The translations under genes and the position numbers were made by a program. A stretch of 64,000 bases of DNA, from the NCBI RefSeq assembly GCF_001469955.1, contig NZ_LOPU01000017.1:1-64000 (forward strand), read 5' to 3'. Each line of letters begins with the position of its first letter. The stretch's first letter is position 1. Positions 44,156-53,210 of the stretch are shown piece by piece. The stretch is from Haloprofundus marisrubri. Lineage in GTDB: Archaea > Halobacteriota > Halobacteria > Halobacteriales > Haloferacaceae. The notes under the pieces were generated by a model. It saw only the letters and a list, made by a program, of their open reading frames with translations. It made no database searches and was not told the DNA's origin.

Positions 44156-44318
44156 AGGCGTGCAAACTTTTCGTGGATTAGAGGTGACTCATTCCCTGTG
44201 GTAAACGTCGTGGCTTTCCCACGTTCGCAGAGAGGTCGTGGCAGCATAATACCAGATAGAGAGTAGAGTACACAGATCTCTCAGAAGAATCATCACCTAA
44301 ACACTAGAGAACCAGTGT

Positions 44319-45551
44319 ATGGTCCCTCCTTCACGCCGTCAATTCCTCGCCGGACTCGGTACCCTCGCAACGACCGGGGTCACTGGCTGTCTCGACGTCC
44401 TCCCTCGTTTTCCGAAACGAGTCTACAACCAAGACGCAGTCACGACACCCAGAACCCCAGGTTGGCGAAGCAAACACGGAGGCACTGAACGCCGAAGCAT
44501 AGCCACCGGTCGCCTTCCAGCGGACGCCACAGCAACACCCGTTCTCACAGTTGATGATTGGTGGGAAGGCCAGCCTGTCTTCGCTCCTAACCAACTCATC
44601 ATCCCCGCACAACTCCCTCCAGAGGGCGATTCGTACGAACCATCCTTCGAGGGTCTTCTCGCACTCAATCCACGGACGGGTCGCGAGCAGTGGCGGTTCG
44701 CCTACGAGAAACCGTTCGCAACCCCCACTGTCGTCGGCAACACCATCTTCGTTCAGGGAGACACAACCTATGCGCTCAATCGGAGTGATGGCTCAGTATA
44801 CTGGGAGTATCGGAGTGGATACGGCTACTCAGGCACCGCACCCGTCGTCGCCAATGACATAGTCGCCATCATCGCTGCGAGATCCCGAACGGTCGTTGGC
44901 ATGGATGCCCAGACAGGCGAACAGCTCTGGAGCACACCGCTCGTTCACAACTTCCCGACAGGCATCGCAAGCGATGACCAAGGAATTTACGCATGTACAC
45001 CCAGTGATGACGAGAATCCGGGTGAACTCGTCAGACTTGACCCAACCACTGGCGAGTACGAGTGGCGTACAGGACTCCAGGGCCGAGTCGCAACGCCTGT
45101 CGTAGGATCGGATCGAGTATATTTCTGGGTTGACTTCCAACTCAGAGCCTTCGACAAGGCGACTGGAGAACAAGCGTGGGCCACTACACTTCGAGGTTCA
45201 CGACACGAGTATCCGAACGTCGCAGTTGACAATGGCCAGTGTATTACGCTCACACAGAATCCGGGACGGTATCCGAGGGTGGTTGCACTTGATGCGTCAA
45301 GTGGCGATCAACAGTGGCAGGGACCACACACTCACACTGTCGACTATGACCCGCTCTCGGTGACTGAGGCACATATTTACGTCCCGGTCGGAGAGTCCCA
45401 CGAACTCGGCCTGCTTGACCGCACAGACGGGTCGATAGTCGAAACCTGGACGCTTCCGGGCCATCCAGTGACAGGGGTTACAATTGATGACGGCAGTGGT
45501 GTCTTGGTGACGCGCGCGGAGACGGCACCTTCGATAACAGTGCTCAACTAA
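44319..45551 (+). CDS. PQQ-like beta-propeller lipoprotein 1
   Basis: 410 residues. Tat signal SRRQFLAGLGTLATTG with lipobox VTGC. The rest is a run of PQQ-type blades, each with a Trp near the end of a strand: LALNPRTGREQWRF, YALNRSDGSVYWEY, VGMDAQTGEQLWS, FDKATGEQAWA, ALDASSGDQQWQG. BamB-like propellers act as scaffolds outside the membrane; no quinoprotein active site is seen. Its 3' end overlaps the converging VirB4-like gene by 8 bp. Confidence 0.83.
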   Translation: MVPPSRRQFLAGLGTLATTGVTGCLDVLPRFPKRVYNQDAVTTPRTPGWRSKHGGTERRSIATGRLPADATATPVLTVDDWWEGQPVFAPNQLIIPAQLPPEGDSYEPSFEGLLALNPRTGREQWRFAYEKPFATPTVVGNTIFVQGDTTYALNRSDGSVYWEYRSGYGYSGTAPVVANDIVAIIAARSRTVVGMDAQTGEQLWSTPLVHNFPTGIASDDQGIYACTPSDDENPGELVRLDPTTGEYEWRTGLQGRVATPVVGSDRVYFWVDFQLRAFDKATGEQAWATTLRGSRHEYPNVAVDNGQCITLTQNPGRYPRVVALDASSGDQQWQGPHTHTVDYDPLSVTEAHIYVPVGESHELGLLDRTDGSIVETWTLPGHPVTGVTIDDGSGVLVTRAETAPSITVLN

Positions 45552-47688
45552 TGACAGTCGACGAAATTTCACCATCCCTATGATTCTCTACACTCCTCTC
45601 CTTATCACCACCAACTGATTCGCTGTCCGTAGCCCCAGGCAACTCCACTCGCGACTGCTCTTTGGCGTTGAAGTCGATGACGCGCTGTTCTTTCGGCAAG
45701 GCTCGAACCTCAATTCCTCGCCAGTCGTTATCCACACCAACCAGTGCCTCTGAATACCCGACTTCCTCACTGCCCAACACAGCGTTCTGTACGTACCGCA
45801 TTTGGGCATGGTTTAATCCAAACTCATTCGCCCAGTGTTCGTCCATGCCGTCGAGTTGGTGGAACTGCTTGACTGCACACTGGTCGAGAATCGCCTCCGA
45901 CTCATCGTGCTGGAAGAACTCGTCGACAGTCTGTGTCACGAGTCGAATCGAGAGGTCGTGGTGACGGTGATGTCTGAACACCGTCTCTAAGAACTGTAGC
46001 GTCGCCGTATCCTGCATGATGTACCGCGCTTCGTCGATGACGAACACGATCTCTTTGTCCGTCTCTTTTGCACGCTCGTAGACGAGCGAGATGAGGAGCT
46101 GCATGATGAGACTCGTACTCCCACCGACGCTGCCGTCTTTCTGCCCGAAGTCGAGATAGATGATGTCCTCGTTGCGAATATCGAACTCTGTTTGCTTTCC
46201 GAGGTTCGCGTATCGGCCGCCTTCTTCGAATGGCCGGAACTGATCGAGCAACCACTTCGCATCATCTCGAATCTTCTCGGACTCAGCGTCTGAGCGAACG
46301 ACGAATTCCTCGGGGTGCTCAACCATCTCCTCGAAGACGTCCATCATATCCCGCAGCGTCGGACTCTCACTGTCGTGCGTATCGATGTCGTCAGTAATCC
46401 CCTTCCGAGCATACGCTTCATCGCGTGCTGTCTCAACCGTCGTAAGGCGGTCCCCAAGCTCCACACCTCGGAGTGCGAAGAAGTTCATCAGGAAGCTCAA
46501 CGCGTCGTCTTTCTTGTCTTTGAACGGACTCGCGTCCTCACCCATCGCCCGCCGCACACGCTCCGGCGTCTGCTTCAACTCAAGTGGATTCAACCCCATA
46601 TTCCCACCAACCGTAATTCGCTCTGCACCGAGGGCTTCTGCGACCCCGGCCCAGTTGTTCAGTGGTTCGAGGATGATTCCAATTCGGTCCTCGCTTTGTT
46701 CGATGGAGCGAATGAAGTTCTGTTTCGACCCAAACGACTTGCCCGAACCGGGATCGCCAATGGTGAACATCGCATAGCCGTTCTCACGAGCGAACGGGTC
46801 TATCACGACGGGACTGCGGTTGTCTTTGTGAACCCCGAACTCGACGCCACCCTCTTCGAGAATCGTCGCGTTATGCGGTGAGGCGAGCAACGCTCCAACA
46901 GCCCCTCCCAGCGCAATCGCTTCCCGGCCAAACCGGTTCGGACCAACAGGTGCCGCAGACTGGAGTGCCAGGTCTTGTTTACAGAGTGCAGTCTTCGGGA
47001 TGAGGCCCGCAGGTTGGTCACGAAGTGTACTGCGAACATGACGGACTGACTCACTGAGTTCTGCCTGTGTCTCGGCACGTACAGTTACGAACATTGCTTG
47101 GTCGAACACGCGAGCTCCGCCTTCGACGGCGGTGTACGTGGCGGCAGCTTCACTGGCGCGGTCTTGGAGGTACACACCACGTACAGAGTGTTCGAGATCC
47201 GCATCGGCTTGCAGGCTGTCTGCGACTTTCTGTAGTTCATCACGCGCTGCCTGCTGGTTCTTCGGTGTGATATGAACTGTGAGGTCGAACTCGACATCAG
47301 TGAGGTCGAAGAGTTCGTTTAGATACCCGTCTTTCGGGTAGTCGGGATACTCCTCGATATACAGTGTCTGTGTCCACTGTTCACCGACGACTGCACTTCG
47401 CGTATTCCACTCGATAGCAGCTGGTGCAACCGTACTCTTGTGTCGTTCTGCGATATCATCGAGCACCTGACCTTCGGCACTGCCGCGTTCGACCGTCTCG
47501 GGTTCCAGCACATCTGCCATGTCGACAGTCTCCGTCTCATCGCCCGAGCGTCGGTCGTACAGACGTTTCACCACAAGCGCGAGCACGAATACACCGACGA
47601 GGATGAGTACGAACCCTTCAGGCGTCGCTGGATTCGGAAGCGACTCAGCGATGCCATCGATCGTATCCGCCTGCAGCAGCGTGCTCAT
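45544..47688 (-). CDS. VirB4/TraC-like conjugation ATPase
   Basis: 714 residues. One N-terminal TM (GFVLILVGVFVLALVVKRLY), then a central domain and a P-loop ATPase with Walker A GDPGSGKS at about 310 and Walker B EIVFVIDEAR. The later LSIRLVTQTVDEFF fits the VirB4/HerA lineage. Such ATPases drive pilus assembly and DNA transfer. It is the last gene of a six-gene leftward module with VirB6-like and VirB3-like genes, which makes a conjugation or DNA-transfer role likely. Confidence 0.8.
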   Translation of the reverse strand: MSTLLQADTIDGIAESLPNPATPEGFVLILVGVFVLALVVKRLYDRRSGDETETVDMADVLEPETVERGSAEGQVLDDIAERHKSTVAPAAIEWNTRSAVVGEQWTQTLYIEEYPDYPKDGYLNELFDLTDVEFDLTVHITPKNQQAARDELQKVADSLQADADLEHSVRGVYLQDRASEAAATYTAVEGGARVFDQAMFVTVRAETQAELSESVRHVRSTLRDQPAGLIPKTALCKQDLALQSAAPVGPNRFGREAIALGGAVGALLASPHNATILEEGGVEFGVHKDNRSPVVIDPFARENGYAMFTIGDPGSGKSFGSKQNFIRSIEQSEDRIGIILEPLNNWAGVAEALGAERITVGGNMGLNPLELKQTPERVRRAMGEDASPFKDKKDDALSFLMNFFALRGVELGDRLTTVETARDEAYARKGITDDIDTHDSESPTLRDMMDVFEEMVEHPEEFVVRSDAESEKIRDDAKWLLDQFRPFEEGGRYANLGKQTEFDIRNEDIIYLDFGQKDGSVGGSTSLIMQLLISLVYERAKETDKEIVFVIDEARYIMQDTATLQFLETVFRHHRHHDLSIRLVTQTVDEFFQHDESEAILDQCAVKQFHQLDGMDEHWANEFGLNHAQMRYVQNAVLGSEEVGYSEALVGVDNDWRGIEVRALPKEQRVIDFNAKEQSRVELPGATDSESVGGDKERSVENHRDGEISSTVIS

Positions 47689-48788
47689 GTTTCATCCTCC
47701 CGACGAGTGGGCTCACCCACGAGGGGTTGCTCACGAACGACGTGCGACGCGTCGTCGACATCGTACTCTTCGCCGTTCCAGAAGTCCATGCAAAGCACAA
47801 ACAACTCGACAGTACTCAGTCGACGAGCAGACCACTCATCGGCTTGCTGGATGAACTCAGAGCGAACCGTCGAGAGTCGCTCATCCAACCGTTCGAACAT
47901 CTTCGCACGAAGCTCTGCATCCGAGAAATCCTCACGTCGCGTCACAAAGGGTGTAAAGAGAATTCCAATGAAGGGAATCGTCGTGAGCTTCTCTGCGGGC
48001 GTACGTTCGTATTGGAACCGGTCGTAGACTTCCAGCTGATTCACTTCGACGCCGAGGTAGTAGTGCAGTTGCTGAGTGCCGTCCATCTCTTCTGGACGAC
48101 GGTCACGATACTCACGCAGCAACTCCTCGAATACTGGATTTGATTTCACGTCATCGTCTTGGAGTCGCTCTTCGGTTCGAGCGATGACTTTCTCGACTGG
48201 GAACGACCGCGTGGTGGTGTGGAACTTGAGTGGGAAATCCAGTTCTTTGTTCGCAAACTCGCTGGCAGCGTGCTGCAGTGATGCCCAGTTACCAGACATT
48301 GCAAAGTCCATATTCCCTGGATGGACCTCGATGAAGGCCTCCATCACACCGTCTTGCCGCTGAATTGCACTCGTCCCAGGCCAGGCACGCTCGATATTCG
48401 TCAAATCCTGCGTGCGCTCATCTGGCGTGAAGGGCGTGTAGTTCGCAAGCCCACCCTCGTTACGTGTCGTCTCCGTCTGCCCCCTGTTTGAGACATTGTA
48501 GGTGATCTGTGGTCGCTTTGCGTACCGAACCAGCGTGTGAAGCCACTGACTCGCTGAGAGGTGGTCAGGTGTGACGAAGATGAGGGCGGCTCCAAACCCG
48601 AATCCAGCGGCAATGAGGGGGACCGCGAGTGACTGCAACCCCAGTACCTCTGCGAGAAACAACGAGAGGATTGGGAATCCAAGAAGGACACCGACGTCTC
48701 CCTCGTCAATGTTGAGGTAGGGAATGCGACTTTCTTCGCCAAAGGCGTTCATTACGCGTCGTGCTGCGCCGTTGCTATCTGTGGACAT
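47685..48788 (-). CDS. VirB3/PrgI-like membrane protein with VirB4-N-like domain
   Basis: 367 residues. A TM hairpin at about 31-75 (VGVLLGFPILSLFLAEVLG, then VPLIAAGFGFGAALIFV) precedes a soluble domain of about 280 residues that resembles the accessory N-terminal domain of VirB4-type proteins (RAWPGTSAIQRQDGVMEAFI). The stop overlaps the VirB4-like start by 4 bp. The layout suggests that VirB3 and the N-terminal VirB4 part are fused here and the ATPase is separate; this is inference from topology and order. Confidence 0.6.
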   Translation of the reverse strand: MSTDSNGAARRVMNAFGEESRIPYLNIDEGDVGVLLGFPILSLFLAEVLGLQSLAVPLIAAGFGFGAALIFVTPDHLSASQWLHTLVRYAKRPQITYNVSNRGQTETTRNEGGLANYTPFTPDERTQDLTNIERAWPGTSAIQRQDGVMEAFIEVHPGNMDFAMSGNWASLQHAASEFANKELDFPLKFHTTTRSFPVEKVIARTEERLQDDDVKSNPVFEELLREYRDRRPEEMDGTQQLHYYLGVEVNQLEVYDRFQYERTPAEKLTTIPFIGILFTPFVTRREDFSDAELRAKMFERLDERLSTVRSEFIQQADEWSARRLSTVELFVLCMDFWNGEEYDVDDASHVVREQPLVGEPTRREDET

Positions 48789-48803
48789 ATTTGGAGAATC
48801 GTA

Positions 48804-49910
48804 TTAGGGGTCGTTCTCGGTGCGTCGGTACTGCGGAACAGAGCTATTCGGACCGCTGTCGGCGAGGTTGTCGTGTTTCGTGCCACCGTTGTCTGGATCT
48901 GCCTGTGTACGTTGGCCGACTTGCTGAGCGACTACGTGTCCAGCAGCGGCTCTGGGTCCGTATCGAGCCGCTGTCGAGGCGACGTGTGCGCCACCAACGT
49001 AGCCGCCGGCTGCAACGGCACCCACTGTGACGGCTGCAGTAGAGGCAGTGCCGATGACTCTCGCAGTCAGTGGGGTGCCGTACTTGAACACTTTCCACGA
49101 GAGATACAGCGCCAGGACGGGCAATGAGACAGCGACGAGGTATTCGAGGAACTCCGTCGGCGGGTCGAGGGAGGCGTCGCCGACGAACAGTACTTCGTAG
49201 CCTCGGAAGAGAATCGCCGCAGGTAGGGGCAGGATAGCCAACGGGACAAATTGCTGGCAGAGCCGCTTGGCGATATCTGAGACGATAGGGAGGTTGCCAT
49301 ACGCGACGGCGATGCCGAGTGGCATCCCATACATGTAGATGTAGAGTAGGACGTTTCGGATGTAGTAGAGCGCCTCCAGTGCGATCATCGCAAGGCCACC
49401 AATGGCAGCCATCACCAGGGTGAACGCAGGGTTAGAGAGGATACTGGGGATGAATTTGATCATCTCATTTCCGAGAGAGCCAAGACTGGGAATGAGCGCT
49501 AGTGTGAATCCATCTACGAGAGTCAGCGAGAGAACACCAATCCAATACCAGCACATAATGAGGAAGGCACCGGTCCACGCATTTTTGCGCGTTTTCTGGG
49601 CTTCATACCCACTACTGAAATTGAAAATCCGGAGCGTGTGTCGTCCCTGTACAGAGACTAACAGGATGAGGAACGAGAGCATCATCAGTTCGCCACCAAC
49701 GACCGTGTCGTAGATGGATGCCCACGGCTCAGAGACAGGGGTACCGAAGACGAGCGAGTTTGTCGCTGTCTCTGGAGTTGGGGTCCCAAACGCGATACTT
49801 TCGAGTTGCTGTAGGCCCTGTCGGTGGCCATTTTGAAACCACTTGACGAGTACCTGGACAATGTCCTCGAACCATTTCTTGCCAACGTCGACAAACGGGA
49901 TTTCAGGCAT
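48804..49910 (-). CDS. Polytopic membrane protein, VirB6/TrbL/CedA-like
   Basis: 368 residues with six or seven long hydrophobic helices (LMMLSFLILLVSV, AWTGAFLIMCWYWIGVLSLTL, LLYIYMYGMPLGIAVAYGN, YLVAVSLPVLALYLSW) and a soluble Gly/Ala-rich tail. The topology and its position beside a VirB4-like ATPase fit the channel component of type IV-like transfer systems. Assignment rests on topology and neighbours more than on sequence. Confidence 0.6.
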   Translation of the reverse strand: MPEIPFVDVGKKWFEDIVQVLVKWFQNGHRQGLQQLESIAFGTPTPETATNSLVFGTPVSEPWASIYDTVVGGELMMLSFLILLVSVQGRHTLRIFNFSSGYEAQKTRKNAWTGAFLIMCWYWIGVLSLTLVDGFTLALIPSLGSLGNEMIKFIPSILSNPAFTLVMAAIGGLAMIALEALYYIRNVLLYIYMYGMPLGIAVAYGNLPIVSDIAKRLCQQFVPLAILPLPAAILFRGYEVLFVGDASLDPPTEFLEYLVAVSLPVLALYLSWKVFKYGTPLTARVIGTASTAAVTVGAVAAGGYVGGAHVASTAARYGPRAAAGHVVAQQVGQRTQADPDNGGTKHDNLADSGPNSSVPQYRRTENDP

Positions 49911-49913
49911 AGC

Positions 49914-50759
49914 TCAATCAGAGATCGTTGTGTCACAGCCGTCGTACCGGTCAGATTCCGAATACTCTATTCTACGAGATGCGGTGGTCTTCCCATCAAT
50001 CTGCGACTGGACGACAACTCTAAACGAGCCAGATTGAGGAGTTGATTTGCAGTCAATGCCGTTGTCGGCAGCAAACGAAAACGGAAGTGAAATACTGAAA
50101 ATCGTCTCCTCGCTATCCGCTGTTATAGCTACTGCATCAACACCGCGCTGATTGTTTGCATCAGGACCCCAGATTCCACTCACATCACCGGTTTCATAAT
50201 CCGTCGTTGGACCTGGAACGTCACCTTTGAACAGAAGTCTCGTTATGGCATCTGGTCCAGTCCCCCGATTCTCAACAGTGACGAGTGCTTGCTGGTCTTT
50301 GAACGTGAGTTCCTCCGGAAAGCGTTCGAGATGATTTGCTCCAATACCCACTTCGACGATCTGCAAATCCGGCTCAATTGCGAGCACCGAGCTGCCGATC
50401 TCATCTTCCCCTCGGAGCGCGAGTACTCGATACTCTCCAGGCGTGTACGACGTCCCCAGCTCGAATGCAGCACGGGAGACGCCTTGTGAGAGTTCTTGGC
50501 TGTCGAAGAGCTCTCCATTCGGAGAGATGACGTTGAGGTGCTCAACCTCGGCGTCCGCAGTGAGTTCAACAACTAACTGCAGTCCCTCAACGCTAACTTG
50601 CTTTAATGGACCAGAGTCGCCGGTCCCATCCGATGCAGTACCATTGCTTCCAGTACTATCGTCACGACTACTCGTACAGCCAGCGAGGCCGACGAGTGTT
50701 GCACCGGTAATGCTAGAGAGGACGGTTCGTCTGTCGATCGTGAAGTCTGATTGTGTCAT
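49914..50759 (-). CDS. Tat-exported lipoprotein of the transfer module
   Basis: 281 residues from ATG 50759. Signal DRRTVLSSITGATLVGLAGC is followed by a Ser/Gly/Thr linker and beta-rich repeats (VSVEGLQLVVELTADAEVEH, then LALRGEDEI, VTVENRGTGPDAITRLLF) like surface-exposed Ig-type domains. No catalytic residues seen. It lies between the exported 564-residue protein (4-bp overlap) and the VirB6-like gene, so it probably takes part in cell contact or the pore. Confidence 0.65.
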   Translation of the reverse strand: MTQSDFTIDRRTVLSSITGATLVGLAGCTSSRDDSTGSNGTASDGTGDSGPLKQVSVEGLQLVVELTADAEVEHLNVISPNGELFDSQELSQGVSRAAFELGTSYTPGEYRVLALRGEDEIGSSVLAIEPDLQIVEVGIGANHLERFPEELTFKDQQALVTVENRGTGPDAITRLLFKGDVPGPTTDYETGDVSGIWGPDANNQRGVDAVAITADSEETIFSISLPFSFAADNGIDCKSTPQSGSFRVVVQSQIDGKTTASRRIEYSESDRYDGCDTTISD

Positions 50760-52450
50760 ATGTCGAATTTCTCGAATTGGAGGAAGGAGCCGAGTTTCAG
50801 TCCGGCTACGAGCGCGACGAGGAAGGGAACGAACCACCAGAGCGTTTCGAGTAAGAGACTGAACACACCCGATATCGACCACAGTGGATGGTGTCGAACA
50901 GTCGCTTCATCTCCAGTATAGGCTGGGTCGTGCGAGAGCCACGACCCTGCGTGATACGTTGCGGTGAACATCCCATGACCGTCGACGGTCACGAGTGCAA
51001 CACCAGAGTCGTTCGTCTGGACGCGCTCGCCTGCAACAGAGACGTATCCGTATCGAGTTTCTGTATCAGGGAGCGAATTCGAGTCTCGTCGAAGCCCAAT
51101 CGGCTCCCCTGTCTCGTCGTCTCGCAGCTCAACACGGAGTGTCGTCTGGGAGGCGTCGCTGTCGACGACCTCCAGCGTGAGATTGCTCTCGCGGAGATCA
51201 CGTTCGGACTCCTCAGGTGGCGTCTCAACCGTTGCGTTCACACCACGGACGATTCCACGGACAGTGAGATCCTCACGATGGGTTTCGTCTGTCCGGACGG
51301 CGATGCCGGACGACTGTGTGAAAAACTCGTTGACGACGCCAACGTGGACATTTTCACCAATCGTCTGAGTAGGACTGTCTCGGTCGTAGCCCCAGACACG
51401 CAGTATCTCCGGGCCGGTCTGGACAGGATACGCCCGTGGTCCGAGGACGGACGGATACGCGTGCACGTAGACAGGGAGACTATCAGATTGAACGGAGACC
51501 TCTCCGTTCGCGCTTGAGCGGACAAGGCTGTCCCACCGGGTATCGCGTGCGGTGTAGAAACGCCAAACACCACGAACCCGATCCTCACTACCAAGCGAGT
51601 ATCCCTGCCAGGGTTGGTCGATGAAGACCGCCGTCCCTGCGTCACCATCCGGATACGTGGCTGTGTAGAGCGAGGCCTCGGGATCGTAGACCGTGACGTC
51701 GATACTGTCGGAAACGACAACTGAGCGCGTTACTTGCTCAGTAGCACCCGCAGACTGGTTTCCAGTCGACCGTTCGAACTCGACTGTAATCTCAGCCTCA
51801 AGCGTGAGCGTCGTCTGCCCACTGCCGTGGAGTTCGTAGTCGAACGCTGGTTTGTGGGTCCCGTCTACTGTGTCGAGTACGTCACCGTCTTGCAGGAGTC
51901 GGACCGATTCGATCTCGTGGCTAACCACCGACCGGCGTGGTGATTGATTCGACGCCTCCAGTGTCGCGATTCGGTAATCAACGACCCCACTGAGTCGGCC
52001 CTCCCGGGCGACATAGAGTGGTGACTCACTCGGTTCGATGTGTGTTCGAGTCGACGGTTGGACAGCGAATATTGTTGCGTGTGCATCCCGGACGATTGTG
52101 CTGTCTTCGAGATTCGCGTGCGAGGGATACACAGAGGTACTGGCGTTCCCAGGGCTGTAATCCTCGAAGTCATTTGTCGTCCACGTCGCTGCAGTCTCTG
52201 GTGGACGTTTGAACGCAAGGTCGGTGCAATCGCCGATTTCACCGAGAAGTGAGCGGTTCTCGTCGAACTGCTCGTAATACTCGGTATTCGAGGTACAGGC
52301 GTCTGGATCTCGCGACCAAAGCGTCGCGGTCTCGTTTTCCGTGAGTCCGTTTCCTTCGGTTCCCGGCTGTGGTGGTGTCGCAACTACGAGGCCAGCATAG
52401 AAGCTGACGACGAGACACAGAGCGAGCACCACACGAAGTCGGGAACGCAT
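50756..52450 (-). CDS. Large exported, membrane-anchored protein of the transfer module
   Basis: 564 residues. Sec-type signal VVLALCLVVSFYAGLVVA, a long beta-rich extracellular part containing a segment like an Ig/CARDB fold (TPPEESERDLRESNLTLEVV), and a C-terminal TM anchor (LWWFVPFLVALVAGLKLG). No known enzyme motif. By position it could be an adhesin or a channel cap. It follows the VirB2-like gene by 23 bp. Confidence 0.6.
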   Translation of the reverse strand: MRSRLRVVLALCLVVSFYAGLVVATPPQPGTEGNGLTENETATLWSRDPDACTSNTEYYEQFDENRSLLGEIGDCTDLAFKRPPETAATWTTNDFEDYSPGNASTSVYPSHANLEDSTIVRDAHATIFAVQPSTRTHIEPSESPLYVAREGRLSGVVDYRIATLEASNQSPRRSVVSHEIESVRLLQDGDVLDTVDGTHKPAFDYELHGSGQTTLTLEAEITVEFERSTGNQSAGATEQVTRSVVVSDSIDVTVYDPEASLYTATYPDGDAGTAVFIDQPWQGYSLGSEDRVRGVWRFYTARDTRWDSLVRSSANGEVSVQSDSLPVYVHAYPSVLGPRAYPVQTGPEILRVWGYDRDSPTQTIGENVHVGVVNEFFTQSSGIAVRTDETHREDLTVRGIVRGVNATVETPPEESERDLRESNLTLEVVDSDASQTTLRVELRDDETGEPIGLRRDSNSLPDTETRYGYVSVAGERVQTNDSGVALVTVDGHGMFTATYHAGSWLSHDPAYTGDEATVRHHPLWSISGVFSLLLETLWWFVPFLVALVAGLKLGSFLQFEKFDI

Positions 52451-52473
52451 ATTGTGAGATAGGTTTCAGCGAG

Positions 52474-52887
52474 TTACCACGGCGTGAGGTTGACACACTC
52501 TGCGAGTGGAAGCCCCATCATCGAACCTGCGACGGTGTAGAGCGGGCCGAGGATGAGGAGGATGAGTCCGGATTTGAGTGCAGAGCGCCGGTGCTGCTTG
52601 ATGCTACGACGTTGCTCCGGAGTGGTGGTGAACAGCTCGGCAAGGGAGTCAGCTTGCCACGCGATTGCGACACCGAGGACGCCAATTCCCGTGGTCAGTT
52701 GGAAGAATCCCTCAATCATTCCAGGGAGTTTCGCAGCCGAACAGATGCCCGTCCCTTGGGCGAGCGCTGGTTGGATGGCTGTGAGGCTAAGTACTAGTGC
52801 AACTATTCCGAGCTTTCGGCCATACACTAGTGCAAATTTTTGAACTGAGCGTTGTTTCAGAGTGGTCTTTGGGTCTTCAGAGGCCAT
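52474..52887 (-). CDS. Small membrane protein, VirB2/pilin-like
   Basis: 137 residues with three hydrophobic segments (GIVALVLSLTAIQPALAQ, MIEGFFQLTTGIGVLGVAIA, SGLILLILGPLYTVAGSMM). The first ends in ALAQ, which resembles a signal peptidase site. Two TM helices after a signal peptide is the VirB2/TrbC plan, and it opens the leftward transfer module. There is no sequence-level proof of pilin function. Confidence 0.5.
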   Translation of the reverse strand: MASEDPKTTLKQRSVQKFALVYGRKLGIVALVLSLTAIQPALAQGTGICSAAKLPGMIEGFFQLTTGIGVLGVAIAWQADSLAELFTTTPEQRRSIKQHRRSALKSGLILLILGPLYTVAGSMMGLPLAECVNLTPW

Positions 52888-53148
52888 ATTTGAAATCTAT
52901 TATATTTTATCTGTCATAGACAAACTTCTGGTTTGTCTGTATTCTGTGACTGTACTCGAGGAGTGGAACAGTGGACTATAAAATTTGATACTCGTCGCAT
53001 TTATCGACAGAATATCGGTATTTTCTAGATTTATTCCAATCTATCAGACACTCTGTACACTAAATTCACAGAAGCGATGATGGGGCCTCCCACCATCACG
53101 CGACACCTTAAGATTGATAAACTATCTGTCCAGTCCTCCGGTCTAACG

Positions 53149-53210
53149 ATGCACGTTGTTGGTGTCGACGGTTGCCCTGACGGATGGCTCGCAGTAAGCT
53201 ATCTTTCTAC
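53149..53210 (+). pseudogene. DUF429 gene fragment cut by a TnpB element
   Basis: ATG 53149 opens MHVVGVDGCPDGWLAVSY, the distinctive start of DUF429 proteins. After about 20 codons it runs into the left end of the TnpB element at about 53211 and stops soon after. No continuation was found beyond the element's right end at 54651, so the rest appears deleted. Confidence 0.7.
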
